A stretch of 64,000 nt of DNA from Sulfurovum sp. 16-42-52 (GCA_002281755.1 NCHB01000007.1:1-64000), one strand, 5' to 3'; positions 50,938-60,067 are shown, counted from the stretch's first letter. Translations and numbers: made by a program. The notes: generated from the letters alone by a model not told the origin.

Positions 50938-51771
50938 ATGCATGATCACAATCTTGATGACCTGATTATTGGTACCGTACCCACTGAAAACACAAAAACA
51001 AAAAGTTTTTTAACCATTGTTGCACTATTGATTGTCGTGATGATCGTGGCTATTGTTCTAACTAAAATCCTGCTGAAAACACCCGATAACAATACGCTCG
51101 CTCTTGAAGAAAACATGACTGAAATGATAGCCCCTGAGCTTAAACTTCAAGAAGCCGCTAAAGAACCTGAACCTGCAAAAGAACCTTCTCTTTCTAGCAT
51201 GATAGAGGGCGAAACACCACCCCCTCCTGCCCAGGAAAGTTTAGCCAAGGAAGTAGTACCTGCTCCACAAGATACTTCAGCCCAAGCACAACAGTCACCT
51301 ACCCAAACGAATACATCAGATGTGGTATCCAAAGAGAGTGAAGTAAAAGATGAGGATATCCAAGAAGCTGAAGCAGGTTTAGATGAAGCCGTTGAGATAA
51401 CAGACGAATACACACAAACAGCGCAAGAAAAAAAGAAAACGGTTGAAGAAAAAAAGAGCCAAGAGGTAGTACACACTCCAGTACCTGCTAAAAAAACCGT
51501 TACAAAACCGACAGCACCCAAACCTGTTGCCGTAAAACCAACCTCAACACAAACATACTATATTCAAGTCGGCTCTTTCACGACAGATCCTAGCGCACGT
51601 TTTTTATCTTCGATTCAAAACAGTGGATTTAGCTACACCATTGCAGCCGGAGGCGCAAATGGGGCAAAAAAATTGCTGATAGGGCCTTATCCGGACAGAG
51701 CCTCTGCAGATCGTGCACTTGCGAATGTAAAAGACCGCATCAATAAAAGCGCTTTTGTGACCAAAAAGTAA
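50938..51771 (+). CDS. SPOR-domain cell-division/septal protein
   Basis: A 277-residue bitopic protein (Cj0404 position). A short cytoplasmic N terminus, a TM helix at about residues 24-44, a long periplasmic linker rich in Pro, Glu, Lys and Ala, and a C-terminal SPOR domain (TYYIQVGSFTTDPSARFLSSIQNSGFSY...KKLLIGPYPDRASADRALANVK) from about 202. SPOR domains bind denuded glycan strands at the septum, so a DedD/FtsN-like role is probable. Lies 6 nt before trpE. Confidence 0.88.
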   Translation: MHDHNLDDLIIGTVPTENTKTKSFLTIVALLIVVMIVAIVLTKILLKTPDNNTLALEENMTEMIAPELKLQEAAKEPEPAKEPSLSSMIEGETPPPPAQESLAKEVVPAPQDTSAQAQQSPTQTNTSDVVSKESEVKDEDIQEAEAGLDEAVEITDEYTQTAQEKKKTVEEKKSQEVVHTPVPAKKTVTKPTAPKPVAVKPTSTQTYYIQVGSFTTDPSARFLSSIQNSGFSYTIAAGGANGAKKLLIGPYPDRASADRALANVKDRINKSAFVTKK

Positions 51772-51777
51772 ATAACC

Positions 51778-53184
51778 ATGCATAAAACCATTCTCTTTGA
51801 CCAGCTCACACCCGTTGCTCTCTATGCAAAGATTAAAGAACTATTTGCAGATGAGATTACCATGCTTTTTGAGTCTGTGGTCAATACCAATGAGGGTAAT
51901 TTTTCTTTCATTGCCATAGGTGCACAGGAACGTCTAAGCTACAAAGATGAAACCAGTACCTATACAGATACAAAAGGGGTACAAAAAATCCTCAAAGAAG
52001 ACCCTTTTTCTTTTCTAAAACGCTATTATCAAAACATTGATCAAGCAGCCTATAAAGAGAAATCCGATGCACTTGGTTTTTCATTTGTGGATGGATTTAT
52101 CGGTTTTATAGGGTATGATATGGTCAAGGTATTTGAGCCTGTACTCAAAGAGAGTATGGATCACCTACCCGATCCGCTCAGTACACCTGATTTGGATCTG
52201 ATACGTCCCAAAATCATCATTGCCTATTCTCACAAAAATGCAAAATTGACACTAATTTTAAATGATGCCTCTATGGAAGCTGGTATTGCTTCTATCGAAA
52301 AAATTCTCATAGAACCTTTCATCCCTACTTCGCTTCAAGCAGTAAAGCTTGAGGGTGAAGGCACGTTTAGTATTGAGGAAGAACGTTTTAAGACTTTGGT
52401 TGACGAATCCAAAGAAAGTATCCGCTCGGGTGATATTTTCCAGATTCTTCTTTCAAACCGATACACGCAGCAAGGTAAAATCGATCCGCTTAGTTTTTAC
52501 AGGGTTTTACGCTCAAAAAATCCCTCCCCCTATCTCTTTTTGCTTGACTATGAGGATTTTTCCATATGCGGCTCTTCTCCTGAAGTCATGGTGCGTCTGA
52601 GTGAAGGTGAGATACTGCTCCGCCCCATCGCGGGCACAAGAAAACGCGGTAAAAACCACCACAGAGACCGAGAACTTGAACTTGAAATGCTCTCCGATCC
52701 CAAAGAGCGTGCAGAACACTTAATGCTCATAGACTTGGGGCGCAATGATGTAGGTAGGGTTGCCAAAACAGGCACCGTAGAAGTCACTTCGATGATGCGT
52801 GTTGAAAAGTACTCCCATGTTATGCACATGGTATCAGATGTGGAAGCCGTACTGCAAGAAGACAAAGATATGTTTGATCTGTTTGCTGCTACCTTTACCG
52901 CCGGAACCATGACCGGTGCACCCAAAATAGAAGCCATGAAGCTCATCGCAGCGTATGAAAACCTCAAGCGTGGCTTTTACTCAGGTTCAGTGGGCTATTT
53001 TGCCTTTAATGGAAACATGGACTCCGCCATAGCCATTCGTACTGCACTCATCAAACCAGACAGCATTACACTACAAGCAGGTGCAGGTGTGGTTGCAGAC
53101 TCACAGCCTGAGCTTGAGTACCTTGAAGTCAAAAATAAACTAGGGGCACTCTTGTCTACACTTAAAGAGATGGAAACGCTTTAA
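51778..53184 (+). CDS. trpE: Anthranilate synthase component I-type protein
   Basis: A chorismate-utilising enzyme of 468 residues. The core contains LLRPIAGTRKRG, ERAEHLMLIDLGRNDVGRV, VEKYSHVMHMVSDVE, FTAGTMTGAPKIEAMK and GSVGYFAFNGNMDSAIAIRT. Ala in PIAGT is typical of anthranilate synthase; aminodeoxychorismate synthases usually have Lys there (PIKGT). It would pair with the amidotransferase at 4671. It stands apart from any trp operon, between the SPOR and surface-protein genes, an insertion relative to C. jejuni. A hairpin at 53186-53216 follows. Confidence 0.88.
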   Translation: MHKTILFDQLTPVALYAKIKELFADEITMLFESVVNTNEGNFSFIAIGAQERLSYKDETSTYTDTKGVQKILKEDPFSFLKRYYQNIDQAAYKEKSDALGFSFVDGFIGFIGYDMVKVFEPVLKESMDHLPDPLSTPDLDLIRPKIIIAYSHKNAKLTLILNDASMEAGIASIEKILIEPFIPTSLQAVKLEGEGTFSIEEERFKTLVDESKESIRSGDIFQILLSNRYTQQGKIDPLSFYRVLRSKNPSPYLFLLDYEDFSICGSSPEVMVRLSEGEILLRPIAGTRKRGKNHHRDRELELEMLSDPKERAEHLMLIDLGRNDVGRVAKTGTVEVTSMMRVEKYSHVMHMVSDVEAVLQEDKDMFDLFAATFTAGTMTGAPKIEAMKLIAAYENLKRGFYSGSVGYFAFNGNMDSAIAIRTALIKPDSITLQAGAGVVADSQPELEYLEVKNKLGALLSTLKEMETL

Positions 53185-53185
53185 A

Positions 53186-53216
53186 CTTAAAACAGCCATA
53201 TACATGCTGTTTTAAG
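53186..53216 (+). terminator. Stem-loop after trpE
   Basis: Arms 53186-53196 and 53206-53216 form a perfect 11-bp stem with a 9-nt loop beginning 1 nt after the trpE stop. The T-run after it is weak, but the stem includes the A and T stretches (AAAAC...GTTTT), so it probably ends the transcript before the separately promoted secreted-protein genes. Confidence 0.6.
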
Positions 53217-53243
53217 CTGGATATTTAAAAGACGCCTTCTCTC

Positions 53244-53275
53244 TTGACATACCCCCCCCCATATTTGGCTATACT
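53244..53275 (+). promoter_or_regulatory. Promoter with a C9 tract between -35 and -10
   Basis: A consensus TTGACA (53244-53249) and a near-consensus TATACT (53270-53275) flank a 20-nt spacer containing nine consecutive C residues (53252-53260). The start codon of the secreted Ig-like protein is 31 nt downstream. At C9 the spacer is 3 nt above the 17-nt optimum; slippage to C6-C7 would restore it. This matches promoters controlled by phase variation in other Gram-negative bacteria. Confidence 0.75.
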
Positions 53276-53306
53276 CTAAAATAAAATACATTTTAGAGGA
53301 AAGAAT

Positions 53307-54536
53307 ATGAAAACACATTACACAACAATAGTTATATTTTTTTTAAGTACAACCTTTCTTTTTGCAAATACAGGCACAGAACAAACACACCCGCAAAGCA
53401 GTATCCCTACACCATCTGCAACAGATGTTAAAACTGATATCACTCCTACATTTGTATTTGACAAAGTAGTTCTAAAAGAGTCTATAGGAATAAACACTAT
53501 CCAACTGGGGCAACTTACCCCTAAAAAAAATAAAATCAACGGCACAACAAGTGTTGTAGATAACACCACGCTACTCTTTGTACCTTCAGAGCCTCTGCCA
53601 AAAGGCACTTACGACATCAAAGTAAAACCCATCAAACTACTCAATGAAAAACAATCAAGCCTAAAATCAAAGAGTACAGCACAAAAGATAACAGCATGGC
53701 TTTGTGGTCTTGCGTATGATGACATCAGTGAATGTCCACTGTATGAACTTGTGTTTGATGTGCCTAAAACCACAACAACTAAGCCCATACACTACACTTT
53801 TGAAGTCACACAAGAAGCCACCAAAGTTATCGCGTTACACGCCGACACAACACGCATAGAACTTTCGGAGTACAACACTACCCAACTCCACATCACAGCC
53901 ACCTATGAGGACAACACAAACGAAGATGTCACCCAAAAAGCAACCTATAGTAGCAGTAATGGCTCTGTGGATGTCACTCAAGGAGTTGTTACCAGCAACG
54001 ATGAAGGTTCTGCCATTGTTACAGTAAGCTATGCAGATAAAACTATTCAAGTCACCGTAGAAGTCTATGAGATGATAGAAGGTCACCTCTTACCACATGA
54101 ACCACAAGACCCTGATGCCACACTTCTTGGTGTAGATGCCAATAGCAATGGGGTAAGAGACGAAGTAGAACGCTGGATCTACAAAGAGATGACCACCTAT
54201 CACCATCCAGAGATAGAGAGAGTGATAGCGATGCAAGATGCCAAAGCCTATCAGATGGCTTTGGTGGATCCTGCTAATACAGATGATAAGGTGAATATTG
54301 CCCTAACAAGGGCTGGTGACTGTTGGGATCATTATCGTCATAGTAAAGACTTACCATTTGATGGAGCAGTGGAGAAGTATAGTAATGCGCTAAGAGATGC
54401 ACTATTTAATACAAGAGAACGCTTAAAAACCTATATGGATTATGATGCTACATTAGGAGGCAAGGTATTTACCCTAACTCCAACCTATTTACTCAACACA
54501 AGCTATTGTGATGCAAATATTGATGTATTGCCATAA
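53307..54536 (+). CDS. Secreted Ig-like domain protein
   Basis: A 409-residue exported protein: signal peptide (ending FLFANT), a bacterial-Ig (Big_5-like) region with the FVFDKVVLKESI...LLFVPSEPLPKGTYDIKVKP pattern (about 45-115), then a Big_2-like domain (EATKVIALHADTTRIELSEYNTTQLHITATYEDNT..., about 175-262). The C-terminal part opens with LGVDANSNGVRDEVERWIYKEM, a calcium-loop-like motif, and is helical. Surface or extracellular location is likely. Expression may be phase-variable through the promoter C tract. Cotranscribed with the hydrolase gene (11-nt gap). Function unknown. Confidence 0.72.
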   Translation: MKTHYTTIVIFFLSTTFLFANTGTEQTHPQSSIPTPSATDVKTDITPTFVFDKVVLKESIGINTIQLGQLTPKKNKINGTTSVVDNTTLLFVPSEPLPKGTYDIKVKPIKLLNEKQSSLKSKSTAQKITAWLCGLAYDDISECPLYELVFDVPKTTTTKPIHYTFEVTQEATKVIALHADTTRIELSEYNTTQLHITATYEDNTNEDVTQKATYSSSNGSVDVTQGVVTSNDEGSAIVTVSYADKTIQVTVEVYEMIEGHLLPHEPQDPDATLLGVDANSNGVRDEVERWIYKEMTTYHHPEIERVIAMQDAKAYQMALVDPANTDDKVNIALTRAGDCWDHYRHSKDLPFDGAVEKYSNALRDALFNTRERLKTYMDYDATLGGKVFTLTPTYLLNTSYCDANIDVLP

Positions 54537-54547
54537 GGGAGAGTAGA

Positions 54548-55705
54548 ATGAAAAAGATACTTTTAATGTTAATTGTTGCATCTATTTCTGTTTTTGCGAA
54601 GCCTTGCACGACGGATATCTATTTTGGTAATGGGATATGGAATACGGAAACCCAAGCAAAAGAAAGTATGAGAGAACTTAGATGGTTTATGCAACACACT
54701 GCCATCACCCCACTCTCAATAGAAGATGAAAAAAACCAACTCTATAGTTTTAAGCTCGCCTATAACTACTCAACGGGTGCATTGACTGATTTGATTGAGA
54801 CTTACTGGCAATTAAGAGAGAGTGGTCAAATTAGCGAAGGGTATTTTCAAATCATAGCTGCAACTTTGGTTACAAATAATGGTGCAAGTAGCCATGAAGA
54901 GATTTTGGCACAAATTCGTTATGTTGTTGCCTATGAGAGTGCTAATATTGAGACAATGTATCAACTCTACAATAACGCCAGCTTCAGTCAAAAACACAAT
55001 GTACTACTTGTAGCACACTCTCAAGGAAATCTTTTTGGCAATAAAATGTACACGTTGATGAGTGATGCCCAAAAAAATAAGTTTCGCATGGTTTCAGTCG
55101 CAACACCTGCCGATAGTGTCGCAGGAGGAGGTCCATACGTAACAGCTTCAGGGGATTATGTTATTAATTCAATTCCTAATGTTTTGCCAAGTAATGTAGA
55201 TGGATTTGGTCATACTTTTATAGGGACTTATCTGAATGGTTCTATCAATGCTCCTAGAAAAATAGCACTGTATGTCAAAAGCGCGTATGACAATCTTATT
55301 CAAACTACAAATTGTACAGAGGGAAGTTATTCCTATTATGTTTGGATAGGTTATCAGTGTCCTAGGCGTAGTCCTCAAGAACTGATTATTGATATCTATG
55401 GTCTTCCCGTAGATTCTCCATATCCCTACAATAAACAACTTGTTACATCTGATAGTAGAATACGAATGCCTTATGAGACTATTAATGGCAATGAAGTATG
55501 TACTATATCAGGAAATGATGTATACTCATGGTGGAGTGAATACGACAAAGACGGCTGTTATGCTTACACCCTAGATGATAATCATCCCGCAGGAACACAT
55601 ACTTTTGACTACATAGCAAGCACAACATACTATAACGGTACACTCTGTACAAAATATCAAATGAATTCTGAGATTGCTGATGAGTTAAACAGCATGTTAC
55701 CCTAG
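54548..55705 (+). CDS. Secreted alpha/beta-hydrolase-like protein
   Basis: A 385-residue protein with a signal peptide (cleavage near SVFAKP). The nucleophile elbow is LLVAHSQGN with Ser158; Asp189 (ATPADS) and His222 (GFGHTF) are suitably placed to complete a catalytic triad, suggesting a lipase- or esterase-like enzyme. The C-terminal region (about 250-385) is rich in Tyr and Cys (at least five Cys), likely disulfide-bonded. It is encoded directly behind the Ig-like protein, so both probably act together at the surface. Substrate unknown. Confidence 0.7.
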   Translation: MKKILLMLIVASISVFAKPCTTDIYFGNGIWNTETQAKESMRELRWFMQHTAITPLSIEDEKNQLYSFKLAYNYSTGALTDLIETYWQLRESGQISEGYFQIIAATLVTNNGASSHEEILAQIRYVVAYESANIETMYQLYNNASFSQKHNVLLVAHSQGNLFGNKMYTLMSDAQKNKFRMVSVATPADSVAGGGPYVTASGDYVINSIPNVLPSNVDGFGHTFIGTYLNGSINAPRKIALYVKSAYDNLIQTTNCTEGSYSYYVWIGYQCPRRSPQELIIDIYGLPVDSPYPYNKQLVTSDSRIRMPYETINGNEVCTISGNDVYSWWSEYDKDGCYAYTLDDNHPAGTHTFDYIASTTYYNGTLCTKYQMNSEIADELNSMLP

Positions 55706-55881
55706 TTATTACTTCTACATTCCCAAACTTAATTTAGGAATGATAAGCCCAAGGAAAAGGTTAAATCTTTCACTAGGTGGTATAATAATATCAATTATTT
55801 ACTTTTCACCCAATGGTGTAATAAACGTATATATAAAGTTTAAACCTATGTATACACTCTCGCGTAAAGGATAGACTACTT

Positions 55882-56682
55882 ATGCCCAAACAGCTTTTTG
55901 CCCTCTTTGGAAATCCCGTCTCTCACTCCAAATCTCCTCTTATGCACAACCTTGCCTTTAAAGCATTCAATTACGAGGGATGTTATGGACGATTTTTGCT
56001 TGAAGACGGCGAGAAACTCAAAGAGACATTTTTTGCACTGGGTCTCAAAGGAGCAAACATCACCGTACCGCACAAAGAAGCTGCATACCGTGCCTGTGAC
56101 TTCCTAGACCCTTTTGCGCAAAAAGTGGGGGCAGTCAATACCATCGTGGAGCATGACGGTAAACTGCATGGCTTCAATACGGATGCACCGGGATTTTTGA
56201 AGGCAATCTCAGAATTTGACAACATCAAATCCATCCTTTTTTTGGGTGCAGGCGGTACAGCGCAATCGACTTCAAGCCTTTTAAGAGAAAAGGGGCATGA
56301 AGTAACTCTTCTTAATAGAAGCAAAGAGCGTTTACACCGATATGAAGCAGAAGGATTTGCCACCTATACCTTTGAGGATTTTACGCCTGCAGCCTATGAT
56401 TTGATTGTCAATATGACTTCAGCGGGGCTTGAGGATGACACACTGCCCGCGCCACTGGAACTTCTGGAGCAACTCTTGCCTCAGACTAAAGCCTGTGTTG
56501 ATGTCATCTACGGCAAAGAGACTGCTTTTTTAAAACTCTCAAAACAGTACCAAAAACCCACAAAAGACGGCTCAGACATGTTGCTCTATCAAGGTGTGAT
56601 TGCCTTTGAGCATTTTACCGATGATGCCTACGGCTTTGAAGCGATTAAAACTGCGATGCAAAAGGCATTTATTTTAGCCTAA
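55882..56682 (+). CDS. aroE: Shikimate dehydrogenase
   Basis: NADPH-dependent reduction of 3-dehydroshikimate in aromatic amino acid synthesis. N-terminal substrate motif FGNPVSHSKSPLMHN, catalytic Lys and Asp in NITVPHKEAAYRACD, Rossmann LFLGAGGTAQSTSS, and NMTSAGLEDD later. 266 residues, normal. It marks the right end of the conserved gatC-aroE block (C. jejuni Cj0405). The 176-nt gap upstream is AT-rich and holds a TATAAT at 55781-55786. Confidence 0.95.
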   Translation: MPKQLFALFGNPVSHSKSPLMHNLAFKAFNYEGCYGRFLLEDGEKLKETFFALGLKGANITVPHKEAAYRACDFLDPFAQKVGAVNTIVEHDGKLHGFNTDAPGFLKAISEFDNIKSILFLGAGGTAQSTSSLLREKGHEVTLLNRSKERLHRYEAEGFATYTFEDFTPAAYDLIVNMTSAGLEDDTLPAPLELLEQLLPQTKACVDVIYGKETAFLKLSKQYQKPTKDGSDMLLYQGVIAFEHFTDDAYGFEAIKTAMQKAFILA

Positions 56683-56692
56683 GTCCCGCTAT

Positions 56693-56723
56693 TTGACTTC
56701 AATTAACTTTAGGTCATTACAAT
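56693..56723 (+). promoter_or_regulatory. Promoter of the two-component operon
   Basis: TTGACT (56693-56698) and TACAAT (56718-56723) with a 19-nt spacer, ending 29 nt before the response-regulator start. Both hexamers have one mismatch to consensus; the long spacer makes it a weak promoter that may need activation. Confidence 0.45.
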
Positions 56724-56752
56724 AGACACATACAGACAACACGAGGTGATGC

Positions 56753-57406
56753 ATGATTAATATTTTAATGATTGAAGATGATACCGAATTTGCAGAACTG
56801 CTTTCTGAGTACCTGGCTCAATACGACATCAAAGTGACCAACTATGAAGACCCTTATCTGGGTCTGAGTGCGGGTGTGAAAAAGTATGACCTGCTCATCG
56901 TGGATCTTACACTTCCAGGTATGGATGGACTTGAAGTATGTAAAGAGGTCGTCGAAAAATACAATATCCCTATCATCATCTCTTCAGCTCGTTCAGACAT
57001 TAATGACAAGGTAGAGGGTTTCGCTTTGGGTGCAGACGACTATCTGCCCAAACCCTATGATCCTAAGGAGATGTATGCACGGATTATCTCTTTGCTGAGA
57101 CGCTCTTCCAAATCAACCAATAGCGATATTGCTACACCTCAAAGTGATTTTGAGATTAAGGGAGACACCATCTACTTTAAAGCAGAAGCACTCACGCTTA
57201 CGCCTGCTGAATTTGAAGTCCTCTCTTTATTGGTCAAGCATCAAGGTATCACACAGTCTCGAGAGCAAATCATCAACACCGCACACAATATGAGTATCGA
57301 TTCCCAAGGCAAAAGTCTTGATGTTATCATCTCTAAAATACGTACCAAGATTGGTGATCACAAACGCATCCAAGCCGTAAGAGGCGTTGGCTATAAATTA
57401 GTTTAA
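56753..57406 (+). CDS. OmpR/ArsR-type response regulator
   Basis: A 217-residue DNA-binding response regulator. Receiver with acidic pair in MIEDDTEF, phospho-acceptor Asp in IVDLTLPG (near residue 51), the switch Ser in IISSARS and Lys in LPKPYDP. The C-terminal winged helix includes LTPAEFEVLSLLVKHQG and the VISKIRTKIG recognition helix with VRGVGYKLV at the end. It resembles HP0166 (ArsR) regulators of Campylobacterota. A small ORF and an ArsS-like kinase gene follow. Confidence 0.92.
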   Translation: MINILMIEDDTEFAELLSEYLAQYDIKVTNYEDPYLGLSAGVKKYDLLIVDLTLPGMDGLEVCKEVVEKYNIPIIISSARSDINDKVEGFALGADDYLPKPYDPKEMYARIISLLRRSSKSTNSDIATPQSDFEIKGDTIYFKAEALTLTPAEFEVLSLLVKHQGITQSREQIINTAHNMSIDSQGKSLDVIISKIRTKIGDHKRIQAVRGVGYKLV

Positions 57407-57416
57407 AGGACGCAAA

Positions 57417-57506
57417 ATGAACAAAGTCCATTTCACTACGCTGACACTGGGTCAACTTCAACAGTTGGCTCAGGCGACTAGTCGCCTTAAAGTAAATAGA
57501 TTATGA
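57417..57506 (+). CDS. 29-residue ORF between response regulator and kinase
   Basis: ATG 57417 is preceded by AAAGGA at 57405-57410 with a 6-nt spacer and the frame ends at TGA 57504-57506. The stop overlaps the kinase start (ATGA at 57503), a classic translational-coupling junction. The peptide is basic and Gln/Leu-rich (TLTLGQLQQLAQATSRL), with no TM segment. It may be a leader that controls kinase translation, or a small protein in its own right. Too short for standard gene calling. Confidence 0.6.
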   Translation: MNKVHFTTLTLGQLQQLAQATSRLKVNRL

Positions 57507-58693
57507 TTATCACTTCATTACGCAGTAAAATAAGGGTTGTTTTTTCGATTACTTTATTTTTGCTTGTGGCACTCTTTGCCTTTTCCATCAAGTATGACCG
57601 TGCTATAGCTGAAGAGACCAATGTCGCGCAGGAACAGGCAATCTCGCACTATCTCTACAGCTATTATCTCAAATACGGCAAGATTGATGAAGCCTATCTT
57701 GATGCACAGAATGTCTCTCTTATCACCGACAAAGGGATGGTGGTACAGATAGAGCGTTTTTTTAAAGAAAAAGGTAAACTTAAACGCTACGCCGTGGATA
57801 CCTTTCGTCTCAAGCGGATTATCATCATTAACAATGATCGATTTAAACTCATACTCGAAAACAAAAACAAAGCCAAGTTTCCACTCAAGCGTGCCCTTGT
57901 TTTTGCAGTTGTCTTTTTACTGATTATCTTTTTGTATTGGTGGATTATGAAAAGCTTCAACCCGCTTGCAAAGCTCAAAAGTCAGATACAAACCTTCTCA
58001 CAAGGCAATCTGGACATCGAATGCAAAAGTGATAAAAAAGATGAGATAGCTGAAGTTGCCAATGAGTTTGATCATGCCGTTACCATGATACGCGAGCTTT
58101 TGCATTCAAGACAACTCTTTTTACGCGCCATCATGCATGAACTCAAAACACCCATAGGTAAAGGCAGGCTTGTGAGTGAAATGCTTCACGATGAGAAAAG
58201 TAAAGAGCGTCTGCACAGTATCTTTGAAAGACTCAATCTACTCATAGACGAATTTGCCAAAATAGAGAAAATCACCTCTAAAAATTTTGATCTCACCATC
58301 AAACCCTACAAAATGAGTGATTTACTTGAAGCCAGTATCGACATGCTGATGATAGATCATCCTAAAAACCTCATCAGCACACAGATCATCAAAGACTACA
58401 GCGTCTCTGTTGACTTTGAACTGTTTACACTGGTGATTAAAAATCTGCTCGATAACGGCATCAAATACAGTAGTGACAAACACATCAACGTCATTGTAGA
58501 GAACAACCAACTACAAATCATTAACACAGGGGAAGCACTGAAAGAGCCTTTAGAGCACTATTTTGAACCCTTTCATACGTCTAAAAAAGGCTTAGGTTTG
58601 GGGCTTTATATTGTAAAAAGTATTTTAGATATTCATCATATGAAAGTGGAATACCGCCGCACAGAGACAGAAAATATCTTTACGATACGGTAA
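57503..58693 (+). CDS. ArsS-type sensor histidine kinase
   Basis: A 396-residue kinase. TM1 at about residues 10-28 and TM2 at about 130-150 enclose a 100-residue periplasmic sensor region. HAMP-like segment (FNPLAKLKSQIQTFSQGN), HisKA motif AIMHELKTPIGKGRL with the His near residue 213, N box NLLDNGIKYSS and G box GLGLGLYIVKSIL. MHELKTPIGKG is characteristic of the ArsS family of Campylobacterota, where H. pylori ArsS responds to acid. No RBS of its own is visible; translation seems coupled to the 29-residue ORF. Confidence 0.92.
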   Translation: MIITSLRSKIRVVFSITLFLLVALFAFSIKYDRAIAEETNVAQEQAISHYLYSYYLKYGKIDEAYLDAQNVSLITDKGMVVQIERFFKEKGKLKRYAVDTFRLKRIIIINNDRFKLILENKNKAKFPLKRALVFAVVFLLIIFLYWWIMKSFNPLAKLKSQIQTFSQGNLDIECKSDKKDEIAEVANEFDHAVTMIRELLHSRQLFLRAIMHELKTPIGKGRLVSEMLHDEKSKERLHSIFERLNLLIDEFAKIEKITSKNFDLTIKPYKMSDLLEASIDMLMIDHPKNLISTQIIKDYSVSVDFELFTLVIKNLLDNGIKYSSDKHINVIVENNQLQIINTGEALKEPLEHYFEPFHTSKKGLGLGLYIVKSILDIHHMKVEYRRTETENIFTIR

Positions 58694-58696
58694 GTA

Positions 58697-60040
58697 TTAC
58701 TGCGCGGTCAGTGTATCAGAAATCGTAAAAGCAAGCTCTAGGGCTTGATTGGCATTGAGTCTTGGGTCACACTGTGTGTGGTATCTGCTTGCGAGTCCCT
58801 CAGCAGTGATGGGTGAGGAGGTACTGCCTGTACACTCTGTGACATCATTACCTGTCATCTCCAAGTGTATCCCTGCTGCGATGGTGCCCATCTCTTTATG
58901 GATAGCAAAAAACTGCTCTACTTCAGAGTGAATATTGTCAAAATCTCTTGTTTTGTACCCTGAAGAGCTTTTTTCTACATTGCCATGCATCGGATCACAA
59001 GACCATACGACATTTTTACCTTCATCTCTAACGCGTTTTAACAGTGCAGGAAAATAGGTTCGGATTTTATCTGCACCCATACGTACGATCAGATTGAGCC
59101 TTCCCTCTTCGTTATTGGGGTTAAGCGCTTCGATGAGGGCAATCAACTCATCTTCACCCATACTTGGCCCTACTTTACATCCGATGGGGTTTTGAATCCC
59201 TCTGAAGTATTCGATATGTGCTTCACTTAAGTCCCTGGTTCTATCACCTATCCATAACATATGTGCAGAGCAGTCATACCATTCACCCGTCTCAGAATCT
59301 TCTCTGGTTAACGCCTCTTCATAGTTCAAAAGCAAAGCTTCATGAGAGGTGTAGAGCGTTGTCTGGTGCAGTTGGGGTAAGGTGTCACTGTTAAGTCCGC
59401 AGGCTTCCATAAAGTTCATCGCGTGGTCAATCTTGGTGCTCAGCTCATCATATCTTTTTCCAAGCGGGTTGTCTTTAATAAAATCCAAATTCCACTGGTG
59501 TACTTTTTTCAAATCCGCCAAACCGCCTCTTGAAAAGGCGCGCACGAGATTGAGCGTTGCAGCTGACTGGTTGTAGGCTTTGAGCATATTTTTAGGATTT
59601 GGGACTCTTGCTTCTGCTGTAAATTCCATGTTGTTGATAATATCACCACGATATGACGGTAATGAAACGCCCCCTATCTCTTCAAAATCCGAAGATCGGG
59701 GTTTGGCAAACTGCCCTGCGATACGCCCAACTTTTATCACAGGTTTGCCTGTACTGTACATCAACACCATGTTCATCTGCAACATCAGTTTAAACAAGTT
59801 CTTGATGTTCTTTGCATTAAAATCTGAAAAACTCTCCGCACAGTCACCGCCTTGCAGTAAAAACGCTTCTCCTCTTCCTGCCGCGGCCAATTTCTCTTTG
59901 AGTCTTCTAGCCTCACCTGCAAAGATGAGCGGTGGGTATGTTTTTAACTCGGCTTCTACTTTTTTAAGAAGTTCCTGATCTTCATAGGTTGGTTGCTGCT
60001 TGATAGGAAAATCTCTCCAGCTACTGGGTGTCCAACTCAT
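58697..60040 (-). CDS. aroG: 3-deoxy-7-phosphoheptulonate synthase, class II
   Basis: Plant-type (class II) DAHP synthase, the entry enzyme of the shikimate pathway from PEP and erythrose-4-phosphate. Recognisable: [15 protein letters not shown] at the N terminus, [26 protein letters not shown] and [11 protein letters not shown] with metal-ligating Cys/His residues. Length 447 is usual. It is convergent with the histidine kinase (3-nt gap). A TATAAT on the minus strand at 60068-60073 is its likely -10. Confidence 0.94.
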   Translation of the reverse strand: MSWTPSSWRDFPIKQQPTYEDQELLKKVEAELKTYPPLIFAGEARRLKEKLAAAGRGEAFLLQGGDCAESFSDFNAKNIKNLFKLMLQMNMVLMYSTGKPVIKVGRIAGQFAKPRSSDFEEIGGVSLPSYRGDIINNMEFTAEARVPNPKNMLKAYNQSAATLNLVRAFSRGGLADLKKVHQWNLDFIKDNPLGKRYDELSTKIDHAMNFMEACGLNSDTLPQLHQTTLYTSHEALLLNYEEALTREDSETGEWYDCSAHMLWIGDRTRDLSEAHIEYFRGIQNPIGCKVGPSMGEDELIALIEALNPNNEEGRLNLIVRMGADKIRTYFPALLKRVRDEGKNVVWSCDPMHGNVEKSSSGYKTRDFDNIHSEVEQFFAIHKEMGTIAAGIHLEMTGNDVTECTGSTSSPITAEGLASRYHTQCDPRLNANQALELAFTISDTLTAQ

Positions 60041-60067
60041 AGTGTGTCCTTAAAAATAAATTGGCTG

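Noticed and set aside
55740-55874. 44-codon frame upstream of aroE
   Set aside because: AGGA abuts the ATG with no spacer, the translation has no protein-like features and the region is needed for the aroE promoter.
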